A DNA stretch of 64,000 bases, taken from Burkholderia sp. 4M9327F10 (GTDB lineage Bacteria > Pseudomonadota > Gammaproteobacteria > Burkholderiales > Burkholderiaceae). The notes under the pieces were generated by a model. That model saw only the letters and a list, made by a program, of their open reading frames with translations, made no database searches and was not told the origin of the DNA. The stretch covers positions 62,001-126,000 of the forward strand of contig NZ_SCNV01000017.1 in assembly GCF_005503145.1 (NCBI RefSeq), in the 5' to 3' direction. Each line of letters begins with the position of its first letter. Within the stretch, counting starts at the first letter, position 1. The position numbers were made by a program, and so were the translations under genes. This document shows, piece after piece, positions 44,892-54,970 of this stretch.

Positions 44892-44967
44892 TGGTAGGCC
44901 GTACGGGATTCGAACCTGTGACCAACGGATTAAAAGTCCGCTGCTCTACCAGCTGAGCTAACGACCC
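44892..44967 (-). tRNA. tRNA-Lys (anticodon TTT)
   Basis: A 76-base tRNA gene on the minus strand. It has a 7-bp acceptor stem closed by a G-U pair, a D-loop with AGCTGGTAGA, anticodon loop CTTTTAA, a T-loop GTTCGAATC and an encoded CCA end. It is the integration site of the island; the 3' half was supplied by the element, so the gene stayed intact. Confidence 0.97.
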
Positions 44968-45031
44968 AAAAGAGAAGCGGGATTATAGCGATAGCGCGCC
45001 AAGCTTGTCAACCCACCAGGCACCACTCCGC

Positions 45032-45068
45032 AAAACGAAAAGCCCGAGGCAATGACTGCCCCGGGCTT
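45032..45068 (-). terminator. Terminator of the tol-pal-cpoB operon
   Basis: On the minus strand the hairpin aagcccggggcag / ctgcctcgggctt type (45040-45068) is followed by TTTTCGTTTTG, 60-odd bases behind the cpoB stop. Confidence 0.75.
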
Positions 45069-45130
45069 CCCGGCGAGAGGCGCGCGTGGCGTTTAATCCG
45101 ACACTACGCGTGATACTGCAACTGCCTGAA

Positions 45131-45889
45131 CTACTTGATTTGCGACAACTTGCTCTGCGCCGACTGCGCGACGTCCGAGCTGCCGTATTGCGCGACGATC
45201 TGCTCGAGGGTCTTCTTTGCTGCCGACTTCTGACCCTGCTCGAGCTGATTGTTGGCAATCGCGAGCAGCGCTTCCGGCGCACGCGGATGCTGCGGGTAAT
45301 TCTTAACGACGCCTTCCCACGTAGCCGTGGAACCCTTGTAGTCGCGCAATGCATATAGCGCGTTGCCGAGCCAGTACTGCGCGGTCGGCTGATAAGGGCT
45401 CTGTGGATACTTGGAGATGAAGCTGCGGAACGAGGCCGCCGCGCTCTTGAAGTCGCCGTTGCGGAACTGCTGCGAAGCCGCATTGAACGCGTCCGTCTCG
45501 CCCGGCTGGACCGTGCCTTCCACACCATCAACCGTCTGCTGCTGCGGCTCGAACTTCTTCAGCCGCGTGTCGAGATCGGTGTAGTAGTCCTTCTGCTGCT
45601 TCTGCAGCGTGGCAAGCTGGTTCGCCATGTCCTCGTTCTGTCCGCGCAGCGTCGCGACCTGCTGGTTGAGCTGGTCGAGGCGGTTGGACTGATCGAGGAT
45701 GGTCCGCTGGGCGGCCGACAACTGGCTCGACAGGCTATCGGTCTTGGTGCGCAGATCGAGAATCGCCTGACGGGCCTGGTCGTCGTCGAACATGCCGGCG
45801 TGAGCCGGCACGGCCGTCAAGGCCGAGCCCGCCACACAGGCGGCTGCAGCAAAGCGCAGCCAGGAGAAACGTTGCGTCATACGGCTCAT
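45131..45889 (-). CDS. cpoB: Cell division coordinator CpoB (YbgF)
   Basis: A 252-residue periplasmic protein from ATG 45889; a GTG just before and an ATG at 45880 are alternatives. The signal peptide ends AHA. A coiled coil (~residues 40-110, with QLSAAQRTILDQSNRLDQLN) mediates trimerisation. The C-terminal ~125 residues are TPR repeats of the YbgF kind (FNAASQQFRNGDFKSAAASF, YWLGNALYALRDYKGS). It links Tol-Pal constriction to peptidoglycan synthesis and is the last gene of the tol-pal operon, with a terminator behind it. Confidence 0.93.
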   Translation of the reverse strand: MSRMTQRFSWLRFAAAACVAGSALTAVPAHAGMFDDDQARQAILDLRTKTDSLSSQLSAAQRTILDQSNRLDQLNQQVATLRGQNEDMANQLATLQKQQKDYYTDLDTRLKKFEPQQQTVDGVEGTVQPGETDAFNAASQQFRNGDFKSAAASFRSFISKYPQSPYQPTAQYWLGNALYALRDYKGSTATWEGVVKNYPQHPRAPEALLAIANNQLEQGQKSAAKKTLEQIVAQYGSSDVAQSAQSKLSQIK

Positions 45890-45895
45890 CACCTA

Positions 45896-46405
45896 TTACT
45901 GTTGGTAGACGAGGTCAGCGCGGCGGTTTTGTGCCCACGACGCTTCGTCATGACCGTCGGCCAGCGGCTTTTCCTTGCCCAGGCTCACGGCTTCCATTTG
46001 CGAATCCGGCACGCCAAGCAGCGACAGCGCGCGACGCACGGCTTCAGCACGCTTCTGGCCGAGTGCCAGGTTGTACTCGCTCGTGCCGCGTTCGTCGGTG
46101 TTGCCCTGGATCAGCACGTGACGTTCCGGGTGTGCCTTCAGGTAACGCGCGTGTTGCCCCAGCAGCGACTGGTATTCGTCCTTGACCGAGTAGCTGTCGA
46201 AGTCGAAGTAGACGCTACGCTTGGCGAGCGGGCTGTTCGGATCGTTCAGCTCGTCGACGTTCACCTGTGCGACTGCATTCGGGTTCGGTTGCGTAGCGAC
46301 CGCGCCACCCTTGTTGGCGTTTTCGTCGAGCTTGACACCCGAATGACATGCTGCGAGTGCGCCGACCAGCAATGCGGCAAATACGATACGAAGTTTGGAC
46401 ATCAT
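45896..46405 (-). CDS. pal: Peptidoglycan-associated lipoprotein Pal
   Basis: A 169-residue outer-membrane lipoprotein with AGGAGAG six bases before ATG 46405. The lipobox LAAC lies at residues ~17-20, and the OmpA-like peptidoglycan-binding domain follows (YFDFDSYSVKDEY, then GNTDERGTSEYNLALGQKRA, then ENRR-like AQNRRADLVY). It anchors the outer membrane to the wall and pairs with TolB. It ends 3-6 bp before cpoB. Confidence 0.97.
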   Translation of the reverse strand: MMSKLRIVFAALLVGALAACHSGVKLDENANKGGAVATQPNPNAVAQVNVDELNDPNSPLAKRSVYFDFDSYSVKDEYQSLLGQHARYLKAHPERHVLIQGNTDERGTSEYNLALGQKRAEAVRRALSLLGVPDSQMEAVSLGKEKPLADGHDEASWAQNRRADLVYQQ

Positions 46406-46423
46406 TGTTACTCTCCTTGTGTG

Positions 46424-47716
46424 TTATTGCATAAACGGGCCCCAGGACGGCTCGCGAACGATGCCGCCCTGAACGGACAGGACCTGCCGAGTGCGACCAT
46501 CGGTCGATACTGCGGCCAACACGCCACGGCCGTTCACCTGTGTGGCGTAAAGAATGTACTGACCATTCGCCGCGAAGCTCGGCGATTCGTCATGTGTTGT
46601 GTCGGTCAGGCCGGTTGCCGAGCCGGACTGCAAGTCCTGGATATACAGCTTGAAGGCGCCGCCCACTCGCGAAATGTAGGCGAGTTGCTTGCCGTCCGGG
46701 CTTACGCGCGGGCTGGTGTTGTAGCTGCCCGTGAACGTGACGCGCTGGGCCGCGCCCGCGCTTTCGCCCTGTGCCGGCATCTTGTAGATCTGCGGTTGAC
46801 CGCCACGGTCGCTGGTGAAATAGATCCACTGTCCGTCAGGAGAGTAGTTCGGTTCGGTGTCGATCGAGGTGCCTTGCGTCAGCCGGCGCAGGCCGCTGCC
46901 GTCTGCATTGACGGCGAAAATCTGCGTGTTGCCGGTGCGCGAAAGCGCTACTGCGAGCGTGCGTCCATCCGGCGACCATGCCGGCGCACTGTTGTTACCC
47001 TTCTGGTCCGATACGATCACACGACGGCCCGTAGGCAGATCGTGGATGTAAACAATCGGCTTCTTCTTTTCGAACGACACGTAAGCGACCTTCGTGCCGT
47101 CAGGCGACCACGCCGGCGAGATGATCGGCTCGGGGCTCGACAGCGCGATGTGCGCGTCCTGGCCGTCCGAATCGGAAATCTGCAACTGGTAGCGGTTGCC
47201 GGTCTTGATGACATAAGACAGGCGGGTGGCGAACACACCGCGATCGCCGAGCAGCTTGGCGTAGATGTAATCGGCAACCTTATGCGCGCTCATGCGCAGG
47301 CCGCTTTCGGGGCTGACGAGCACGAGGCCGCCGAGGCTTTCGCCTTTGACCGTGTCGTAGAGCTTGAAGCGCACTTCGTACTGGCCGTTCGGCAGGCGGT
47401 TCACGCTGCCGGCCACGAACGCGTTGGCGCCCTTGGCCTTCCAGCTACCCAGATCGACCGAATCGGTTTCCGAAACGGGCGCGCTGCCGGCGTCGATATT
47501 GGTGAATTTGCCGCTGCGCTGCAAGTCCTGGCGCACGATGGTGCTGACCTGCTGCGGCGAGTTCGCTTCATTGGCGAAATTCGCCGTTGCGATGGGGAAC
47601 TGAGTGGCGCCGACGCCCGTCACGAGGACGTTCAGTTGTGCGTGCGCTGCGCCGCCGGCCGCAATCAGACACGACGCCACCAAAGTCCGCAGGCCTAGCT
47701 TGGTCATCAAACTCAT
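46424..47716 (-). CDS. tolB: Tol-Pal system protein TolB
   Basis: A 430-residue periplasmic protein with a signal peptide ending AHA. An N-terminal alpha/beta domain is followed by a six-bladed propeller with repeated SPDG motifs (AWSPDGTKVAYVS, AWSPDGRTLAVAL, NYSPDGQWIYFTS). It docks to Pal through the propeller and to TolA through its N-terminus. Length and order are those of the family. Confidence 0.97.
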   Translation of the reverse strand: MSLMTKLGLRTLVASCLIAAGGAAHAQLNVLVTGVGATQFPIATANFANEANSPQQVSTIVRQDLQRSGKFTNIDAGSAPVSETDSVDLGSWKAKGANAFVAGSVNRLPNGQYEVRFKLYDTVKGESLGGLVLVSPESGLRMSAHKVADYIYAKLLGDRGVFATRLSYVIKTGNRYQLQISDSDGQDAHIALSSPEPIISPAWSPDGTKVAYVSFEKKKPIVYIHDLPTGRRVIVSDQKGNNSAPAWSPDGRTLAVALSRTGNTQIFAVNADGSGLRRLTQGTSIDTEPNYSPDGQWIYFTSDRGGQPQIYKMPAQGESAGAAQRVTFTGSYNTSPRVSPDGKQLAYISRVGGAFKLYIQDLQSGSATGLTDTTHDESPSFAANGQYILYATQVNGRGVLAAVSTDGRTRQVLSVQGGIVREPSWGPFMQ

Positions 47717-47798
47717 GCTGTATGGATTCCCAAAAAATCAGATTTCTAACACTGTATGACAGCAGACAGACCCGGAAACTTTTAATTCGTTCCCGGGG

Positions 47799-47819
47799 AC
47801 GCCCCGCTGGGCGGGGCGT
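47799..47819. other. GC-rich hairpin between tolA and tolB
   Basis: An 8-bp perfect stem (acgccccg / cggggcgt) with a 5-base loop just behind the tolA stop, without a T run. It may reduce or stabilise the downstream part of the operon transcript rather than end it. Confidence 0.4.
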
Positions 47820-47830
47820 TGCGGCTGCTG

Positions 47831-48835
47831 TCAACCTGCCGGCCGCAAGGTGATCAAGAAGCTCGCCGGCGCTTTGCCATCGGTATCGACCGGCATCGGG
47901 TCGGTAAGCTGCACTGCCCGAAGCGCCGCGTCGTCCCACTGCTGGTTGCCGCTGCTGCGTATGATCGTCGCGCTTAGCAACGTACCCGAAGGCGCGCAAT
48001 GCACCGAAACCACCGTTTCGAGCCCCTGCGTATCGCCTCCCCAAGTGATGTTTCGCCGCACGAGACGCCTGACCTTGTCGGCATAACCCGGCGAGGTGGA
48101 GGTCCCACCCGAGCCGCTACCCGTGCCGCTCTTCGCCAGACCGTTGCCCGTCGAGCCTTCGCCGCCCGCCATGCCTTGCATCTGCGCGAGACGCGCCCGG
48201 CGTTCCTGGTCGAGCTTCTTCGCCTGCGCCGCGTCGGCTGCCGCTTTGGCGGCCTTGGCCGCTTTCTGGGCGTCGGCCTTCTTCTGCGCATCAGCCAGGG
48301 CCTGCTGTTTCTGCTGGTCCTCTTGCTGCTTTAACTGATCCTGCTTTTGCTGATCGGCCAGTTGCTGCTGCTTGAGCTTGTCAGCCTGCTGTTGCTGCTT
48401 CAGTTTGGCTGCCGCGGCCTTCTGGGCGGCCAGTTGGGCCGCCTGGTCGGCTGCGAGCTGCTGCTGGCGCTTCGCTTCGGCCTCCTGCTGGGCTTGCAGT
48501 TGCTGCAGGCGCTGCTGCTCGGCAAGCTGCGCCTGGCGCTCGGCTTCCTGTTGCTGGCGTTTCTTTTCCTGCAGCGCAATATCGGCCTGTTCGTCAGGCA
48601 GAGGCGGGGCAGGGGCCACCGGCACGGGCGGCGGCGTTGGCCGCGGCGTCGTGAGATCGGGTACTTCCGTCCACAGTTCGGCTTCGGCGCCTGCCGGCGT
48701 GCTGTTCTGCCATTGAATGCCGTGGTACAGAAAGAATCCGAGCAGCGCGTGCATCACCAGCGCGAGCGCAAAGGCTCGCCAGGTGCCGCGTTCGCGCGGT
48801 GGCTGGAGCGGGTAAGCGGAATTCTTGCGGATCAT
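47831..48835 (-). CDS. tolA: Tol-Pal system protein TolA
   Basis: A 334-residue inner-membrane protein with one N-terminal membrane helix (FALALVMHALLGFFLY). A proline-rich stretch and a ~170-residue Gln/Ala/Lys-rich helical rod follow, and then a C-terminal TonB/TolA-like domain (YADKVRRLVRRNITWGG). It transmits energy from TolQR to TolB-Pal. Its ATG overlaps the tolR stop by 4 bp. Confidence 0.95.
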   Translation of the reverse strand: MIRKNSAYPLQPPRERGTWRAFALALVMHALLGFFLYHGIQWQNSTPAGAEAELWTEVPDLTTPRPTPPPVPVAPAPPLPDEQADIALQEKKRQQQEAERQAQLAEQQRLQQLQAQQEAEAKRQQQLAADQAAQLAAQKAAAAKLKQQQQADKLKQQQLADQQKQDQLKQQEDQQKQQALADAQKKADAQKAAKAAKAAADAAQAKKLDQERRARLAQMQGMAGGEGSTGNGLAKSGTGSGSGGTSTSPGYADKVRRLVRRNITWGGDTQGLETVVSVHCAPSGTLLSATIIRSSGNQQWDDAALRAVQLTDPMPVDTDGKAPASFLITLRPAG

Positions 48836-49284
48836 TGCGATTTGACGAGCAAGCCAACGCGCTTGACGCCGCGAGCCTTCAGGTCGGACATCACGTTCAT
48901 CACGGTTTCGTACTTCACCGTTTTGTCAGCGGCGATCACAACCGGCTGATCCGGGTGCGACTGCTCGCGGTCGGTGACGAAGCTGTTCAGATCTGCCCGT
49001 GTCATGTCTTCCTGCTGCATGGCGCCATTGTCGTCCTTGTATTTGACGCTCATGTTGCCATCGGCGCGGATATTGACGACCACGGGCGGCGTTTGCTGTT
49101 GCGGGGAGGCCCCGCCGACGGTGGGCAGATTGACGATCGACGGTGCAACGAGCGGCGCGGTCACCATGAAGATCACGAGCAGCACGAGCATCACGTCGAT
49201 ATACGGCACGACGTTGATATCGGCCATCGCACGGCGCGAACGGCCGCCGCGCATACTGGAGGAGCGACTGGAGGAACCGGCCAT
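48832..49284 (-). CDS. tolR: Tol-Pal system protein TolR
   Basis: A 150-residue ExbD/TolR protein. The start is ATG 49284, behind AAGGAG seven bases upstream; the open frame continues to 49425 but that extension is not coding. A single membrane helix with the essential Asp is present (NVVPYIDVMLVLLVIFMV), followed by a periplasmic domain. With TolQ it forms the proton-driven motor. Confidence 0.96.
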   Translation of the reverse strand: MAGSSSRSSSMRGGRSRRAMADINVVPYIDVMLVLLVIFMVTAPLVAPSIVNLPTVGGASPQQQTPPVVVNIRADGNMSVKYKDDNGAMQQEDMTRADLNSFVTDREQSHPDQPVVIAADKTVKYETVMNVMSDLKARGVKRVGLLVKSQ

Positions 49285-49294
49285 CGTGGACTCC

Positions 49295-49972
49295 TTAGTG
49301 CGCCTGACGCTGCAGGATGTTCGAGAATTCTTCGATGAAGGTCTCGAAGCGAATCGCCAGACGGTCGATGTCGTGGGCGTAGCGGTTATAGGCCACCACA
49401 GCCGGAATCGCGGCGAACAGGCCAATTGCCGTCGCGGTCAACGCCTCGGCGATGCCGGGCGCAACGTTGGCGAGCGTGGCCTGCTGGACGTTGGCGAGAC
49501 CGCGGAACGCATTCATGATCCCCCAAACGGTGCCGAACAGGCCGATGTACGGGCTGACCGAACCCACCGAGGCGAGGAACGCCAGATTGGCTTCGAGCAC
49601 GTCCATCTCGCGCTGGAATGCTGCGCGCATGGCGCGGCGGGCGCCGTCGAGGATCAGGCCCGGGTCGTTGAGCCGCTTTTCCTTGCCCTTCAGGAACTCG
49701 CGCATGCCGGATTCGAAGATCCGTTCCAGGGCGCCGATCGTGTGGCGGTTGTTTGCGGCGCTTTGATACAGGGCCTGCAGGTCGCCGCCGGACCAGAAAT
49801 CGCGTTCGAAACGCTCAGTTTGCGCCCGTGCACGGCGGATCGCAAACCACTTGCGGAAGATGAAAGTCCACGACAGCAGCGACAGCAGCAGAAGCAGCGC
49901 CATCACTGCCTGGGCCAGCAGGCTCGCATTGAGAACGAGCGAAATGATCGATAGATCTTGTGTAGTGTTCAT
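49295..49972 (-). CDS. tolQ: Tol-Pal system protein TolQ
   Basis: A 225-residue ExbB/TolQ-type inner-membrane protein with three membrane helices: residues ~18-38 (LLAQAVMALLLLLSLL), ~135-155 (SVSPYIGLFGTVWGIMNAF) and ~170-190 (ATAIGLFAAIPAVVAYNRY). It is the stator partner of TolR and the first gene of the tolQRAB-pal-cpoB operon after ybgC. Confidence 0.96.
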   Translation of the reverse strand: MNTTQDLSIISLVLNASLLAQAVMALLLLLSLLSWTFIFRKWFAIRRARAQTERFERDFWSGGDLQALYQSAANNRHTIGALERIFESGMREFLKGKEKRLNDPGLILDGARRAMRAAFQREMDVLEANLAFLASVGSVSPYIGLFGTVWGIMNAFRGLANVQQATLANVAPGIAEALTATAIGLFAAIPAVVAYNRYAHDIDRLAIRFETFIEEFSNILQRQAH

Positions 49973-50126
49973 AAAGGTTCTTTGTAACGTCCCGGATGGG
50001 GGCGTCCGGCTGCAAGGTCAGTCGAAGCTCGCCGTGGGGAAACCGGAAGCATCGGCAAACCGCGGGCCGAACCATGCTTTGTGTTGCTTGATCGATACGA
50101 GTTCACTGGCCTCGTAACAACGATGT

Positions 50127-50606
50127 TCAGCCGTTGTCCGTTGACACGCTGGGTGCAGTTACTCCCGGCCCGCGCCGCAAGGCGGCGAGCACCGGCTCCG
50201 GAATGGCGGCGGGACGCAGGGCTACCCGGTCGACGCAGCCGACGCGAATGGTCCCGGTAGCAAGCAGCGTGCCCTCACGCCAGGCCTCCTGCGAGAAATC
50301 GACCGACGCGCGGCCAATTCGTTCAGGCCGGCTGACGATTTTGACCACATCGTCAAGCCGTGCCGGCGCACGATAGTCCATTGCGGTGCTGCGGACGATA
50401 AACAGGGTGCCGGTTTGTTCCGCCAGCCGATCCTGCTCGACGCCGCACGCGCGCAACCACTCGGTGCGCGCCCGCTCGAAGAACTTCAGATAGTTCGCGT
50501 AGAACACGATGCCGCCAGCGTCGGTATCTTCGTAGTACACGCGAATCGGCCAGATAAAGCCGTTTTCGGCGCCGGGCTCGCTTGGGGACATATTCATGCG
50601 GCGCAT
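50127..50606 (-). CDS. ybgC: Tol-Pal-associated acyl-CoA thioesterase YbgC
   Basis: About 159 residues from ATG 50606; ATGs at 50597 and 50591 are also possible, and the longer reading to 50630 is unlikely. It is a 4HBT hotdog thioesterase with the active-site motif VYYEDTDAGGIVFYANYLKF. It hydrolyses acyl-CoA or acyl-ACP thioesters and usually precedes tolQ, as here. It lies 154 bp upstream of tolQ. Confidence 0.92.
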   Translation of the reverse strand: MRRMNMSPSEPGAENGFIWPIRVYYEDTDAGGIVFYANYLKFFERARTEWLRACGVEQDRLAEQTGTLFIVRSTAMDYRAPARLDDVVKIVSRPERIGRASVDFSQEAWREGTLLATGTIRVGCVDRVALRPAAIPEPVLAALRRGPGVTAPSVSTDNG

Positions 50607-50663
50607 TTTACCCGGAACGCACAATCCCACGTTATTTCGCGGGTGCGTCCCGGGTCGCGGGCT

Positions 50664-51410
50664 TTAGCCGCGATGCACGGAGAGTCCCGCGAAAGACTGC
50701 GCGACGGGCATCAGCTCGATCGTATTGACGTTGACGTGCGCCGGCCGGGTCGCGGTCCAGTAGATCGTGTCGGCGATATCCTCGGCCGTGAGCGGCTGCA
50801 CGTTCTGGTAGACCGTCGCGGCCTTGGCGTCGTCGCCGCGAAAACGCACGTTCGAAAACTCCGTGCCGCCGCACAGCCCGGGCTCGACGTCGGTGACGCG
50901 CAGCGGGGTGCCGGCCAGATCCGCGCGCAGGTTCAGGCTGAACTGGCGCACGAAAGCCTTGGTGGCGCCGTACACGTTGCCGCCCGCGTAAGGCCAGTTG
51001 GCGGCCGCCGAGCCGAGGTTAAACACGTGCCCGCGCTGGCGCTCGATCATGCCCGGCAGCAGCGTCCGGGTGACCTGCACGAGGCCCGTGCAGTTGGTGT
51101 CGATCATGGTTTGCCACTCGTCGAGGCTGGCTCGCTGCGCCGGTTCTAGGCCGAGGGCGAGGCCGGCGTTGTTGACCAGCACGTCGACGGCGGCAAAGGC
51201 TTCGGGCAGCGCAGCGGGCACCGCCTCGACGGCGGCGCGGTCGCGCACATCCAGCTCAAACGGCAGGAGGGACTCGCCCAACTCGTCGGCCAGCGCCTGC
51301 AAACGGTCTTTGCGGCGCGCGGTGGCGACGACGCGATGGCCGCCCTTGACGAAAGTACGGGCGATGGCGGCGCCGAATCCTGCGGACGCCCCGGTGACGA
51401 ACACGATCAT
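50664..51410 (-). CDS. SDR-family NADP oxidoreductase, YdfG-like
   Basis: A 248-residue classical short-chain dehydrogenase. TGASAGFGAAIARTF near residue 7 is the cofactor loop, followed by NNAG and the catalytic YGATK (Tyr-x-x-x-Lys) near residue 150. The segment VEPGLCGGTEFSNVRF resembles YdfG, which reduces malonic semialdehyde and oxidises 3-hydroxy acids such as L-allo-threonine. ATG 51410 is internal to a very long antisense frame that has no meaning upstream. Confidence 0.88.
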   Translation of the reverse strand: MIVFVTGASAGFGAAIARTFVKGGHRVVATARRKDRLQALADELGESLLPFELDVRDRAAVEAVPAALPEAFAAVDVLVNNAGLALGLEPAQRASLDEWQTMIDTNCTGLVQVTRTLLPGMIERQRGHVFNLGSAAANWPYAGGNVYGATKAFVRQFSLNLRADLAGTPLRVTDVEPGLCGGTEFSNVRFRGDDAKAATVYQNVQPLTAEDIADTIYWTATRPAHVNVNTIELMPVAQSFAGLSVHRG

Positions 51411-52100
51411 TGCAGTTTCCTGATGGGGAGGGGAGATAGTCGCCAAGCCTACTTCCAATGCGGCGCTGCGGCAAGAATGACCTTGCCCCCAACGCAGCGT
51501 CTGCGGGACTGCCGCGATAACGGGGACAGCCGGGGCGCGGGCGACGGCCGGCTCGGTGCTTCGCCGGGTGAGCCGTTTCGAGCCAGGCCGGACAGTTTTG
51601 TCCCCGTTGGATTCGTCCCGGATGGTTTCGTCCCGGATGGTTTCGTCGTTAGCCGCCGGCTGCCCGGCAGCCCCGGGCCGCAGCCAGTTTTCATCAGACG
51701 TTTGGCGGAGGATCGGGGCGCTGCTACGAGCCGCGGCCAAGGTGGCCGGCGCGTCGCCCGCCGCCGCAACGGACTGCACGGCGACCCGGTTGCCTATTCC
51801 AGGCGCTTCCAATACACTAACGCGCTCATCCCTGCGTGACTGGCGATAGAACCAAACAGGTTCAAGGTGGAGCGACCCACCGTGAAGCGCAGGGTGCCGT
51901 TTTGCCGTTCGCCTGGGCAGCCGTGATCCGCGCGCAGTCAATTGCGCCGCCGGTGGCTGTCCTGCCTCGCGTGTGCGGCGCATCTTTACTCGCCACGTCA
52001 GGGCTGGCCCAGCCGCCAGCAGCGCTGCGTACCCACTACGCTTTCTGCATGAAATTCGGCGCACGACCCGGTCAACCTGAATACACTCAACGGAACCCGT
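51411..52100. other. Intergenic region upstream of glyA
   Basis: About 690 bp. It presumably contains divergent promoters for the oxidoreductase and glyA, but I see no clear sigma-70 boxes. Bases 51612-51648 contain a 15-bp unit repeated twice with a partial third copy (ttcgtcccggatggt). No convincing gene despite open frames on both strands. Confidence 0.5.
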
Positions 52101-53348
<1,248 letters not shown>

Positions 53349-53351
53349 GCG

Positions 53352-53834
53352 ATGCGCTGCCCCTTCTGCCGGCACGACGATACGCAGGTTGTGGATTCCC
53401 GCGTATCCGAAGACGGCGCCGCAATTCGCCGGCGCCGCCGTTGCCCGGCCTGCGACAAACGTTTTACGACGTATGAGCGGGTCGAGCTGGCGTTGCCGTC
53501 GGTCGTCAAGAAGGATGGCAGCCGCACCGAATTCGATCGCCGCAAGATCGTCGCGAGCATGCAACTGGCGCTGCGCAAGCGCCCGGTTGCGGCAGACGCG
53601 ATCGACGCGGCCGTCGCCCGCATCGAATACCAGTTGCTGGGCAGTGGCGAGCGCGAAGTGCGCAGCGAACGCCTCGGCGAACTCGTGATGAACGAGTTGC
53701 GTGAGCTCGACACGATTGCCTACGTCCGCTTTGCTTCGGTGTATCGCCGTTTCGAGGACGTATCCGAATTCGAAGACGTCATCGAAGAGTTTCGCCGCGC
53801 GGCCACGCCGCCCAAGCCGTCCCGCAAGCGCTGA
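53352..53834 (+). CDS. nrdR: Transcriptional repressor NrdR
   Basis: A 160-residue repressor of ribonucleotide reductase genes. A zinc ribbon (Cys3, Cys6, Cys31, Cys34) with the VDSR motif is followed by an ATP-cone domain (VVKKDGSRTEFDRRKI) that senses ATP/dATP. Its position behind glyA is usual in Burkholderia. Confidence 0.97.
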   Translation: MRCPFCRHDDTQVVDSRVSEDGAAIRRRRRCPACDKRFTTYERVELALPSVVKKDGSRTEFDRRKIVASMQLALRKRPVAADAIDAAVARIEYQLLGSGEREVRSERLGELVMNELRELDTIAYVRFASVYRRFEDVSEFEDVIEEFRRAATPPKPSRKR

Positions 53835-53990
53835 TAGTTCACGCACTAGCATCGTCATTTCTCCCTGTAGCCGTTACGCCGACATTGTTGCGGGTGACGC
53901 CGCTCGTCCGCTACCTGGCCGTTCGGCCGATTGTCGACCCGGTTCCGCTTCAGTAAATTGATCGCATTCTTTCGAAGCTAAGGAATGCAG

Positions 53991-54551
53991 ATGAAACACG
54001 AGGTTGTTTTGCCGCATGACGGCGGCGGTTTCACGCTGATCGAAACCCTGGTGGTGGTCGCCCTATTGGCGGTGATCGCTGTCATGAGTGCGCCATCGCT
54101 GGTTGCGTGGCACGTGCGTGACCAGGTGGATGCACGCGCCAGCGCGCTGCTTTCGACGCTCTCCTACGCGCGCAGTGAAGCGGTCAGGCGCGGGGCGCGC
54201 GTGACCGTGTGCCGGGTGGATGCGGCGCGCCGCTGCCTGGCCTCGGGGCAAGCGTGCCGCGCTGGGGTTGCCGACTGGTCGTGCGGTTGGGCGGTGATGG
54301 TTGATCGCAGCGGAACGCCCATGGTATTGCGCGCTCAGGCTGAACTCGGGGCGGTCAGTATCGTCGGGACGCAGACGAACCTGACCTTCACGCCGCCGGC
54401 AGGGCAGTTGATCGGTAGCTTCCGCAGCTTCGATATCGCGCCGCACTTTCCTTCTCGCGCTACTCAGGGTGAACCGTGGCGCCGTTGTATCCGCATTGCC
54501 GCGGGTGGGCGGCCGCGCATCTCCGAAGGCGCCTGCGGGGTGGCGTCATGA
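53991..54551 (+). CDS. Minor pilin, GspH/FimT type
   Basis: About 186 residues. AAGGA at 53980 favours ATG 53991 over ATG 53985. The prepilin cleavage motif GGFTLIETLVVVALLAV is near residue 14, with Glu5 of the mature protein present. The rest is a small beta domain with four or more Cys. It starts a five-gene minor pilin operon whose stops overlap starts, and would prime type IV pilus assembly. Confidence 0.88.
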   Translation: MKHEVVLPHDGGGFTLIETLVVVALLAVIAVMSAPSLVAWHVRDQVDARASALLSTLSYARSEAVRRGARVTVCRVDAARRCLASGQACRAGVADWSCGWAVMVDRSGTPMVLRAQAELGAVSIVGTQTNLTFTPPAGQLIGSFRSFDIAPHFPSRATQGEPWRRCIRIAAGGRPRISEGACGVAS

Positions 54552-54970
54552 TAGCCACGAGGTGCGGACAGGCGTGCGGCGCATCGCTGATCGAGGTGAT
54601 GCTGGCGGTGGCATTGACGGCTGTTACGGCTCTCGGCCTGATGGCAACGCAGTTGTGGATCGCTCGCGAGACGCGCGCCGCGGCGCTGCGCGAACAGGCG
54701 GCTTTCCTCGCTGACGCTGTCGCTGAAAGTTCGCGTGCGCCGGGCGGCGATGCCGCTTTACGGCAGTGGAGCGCCCGCGCGGCGAGTCTGTTGCCGCAGG
54801 GTGAGGCGTCCGCTAGCGAGCGCGGCGCCGGCGTCTCGTTTGCCCGCGTGTTGTGGTCGGCTGTGAGAAGCCTGCCAGTGCCCGAGCCCGCAACAGCAAA
54901 GTCTGACGTGTGCGGCGATCTGCCGGTCGCTGCCGGATTGGCGTGCATTGCTGTGGCGTTTGTCAAATGA
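54548..54970 (+). CDS. Minor pilin PilV-like
   Basis: A 140-residue protein. ATG 54548 overlaps the preceding stop (ATGA). The prepilin motif is ASLIEVMLAVALTAVTALGL with the usual Glu. It is short for PilV, with a C-terminal Cys pair (VCGDLPVAAGLACIAV). It lies second in the minor pilin operon. Confidence 0.8.
   Translation: MIATRCGQACGASLIEVMLAVALTAVTALGLMATQLWIARETRAAALREQAAFLADAVAESSRAPGGDAALRQWSARAASLLPQGEASASERGAGVSFARVLWSAVRSLPVPEPATAKSDVCGDLPVAAGLACIAVAFVK

Larger units (their letters stand above)
44787..44940. repeat. Right island boundary repeat
   Basis: Partner of 2651-2805. Bases 44892-44940 are identical to 2757-2805; bases 44787-44891 match 2651-2756 with scattered changes. 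The recombination point must lie at or near the anticodon stem of the tRNA, where similarity ends. Confidence 0.88.

Noticed and set aside
45800..47698. Plus-strand frame of 632 codons across cpoB, pal and tolB
   Set aside because: Antisense to three well-recognised genes; no ribosome site and no protein-like composition.
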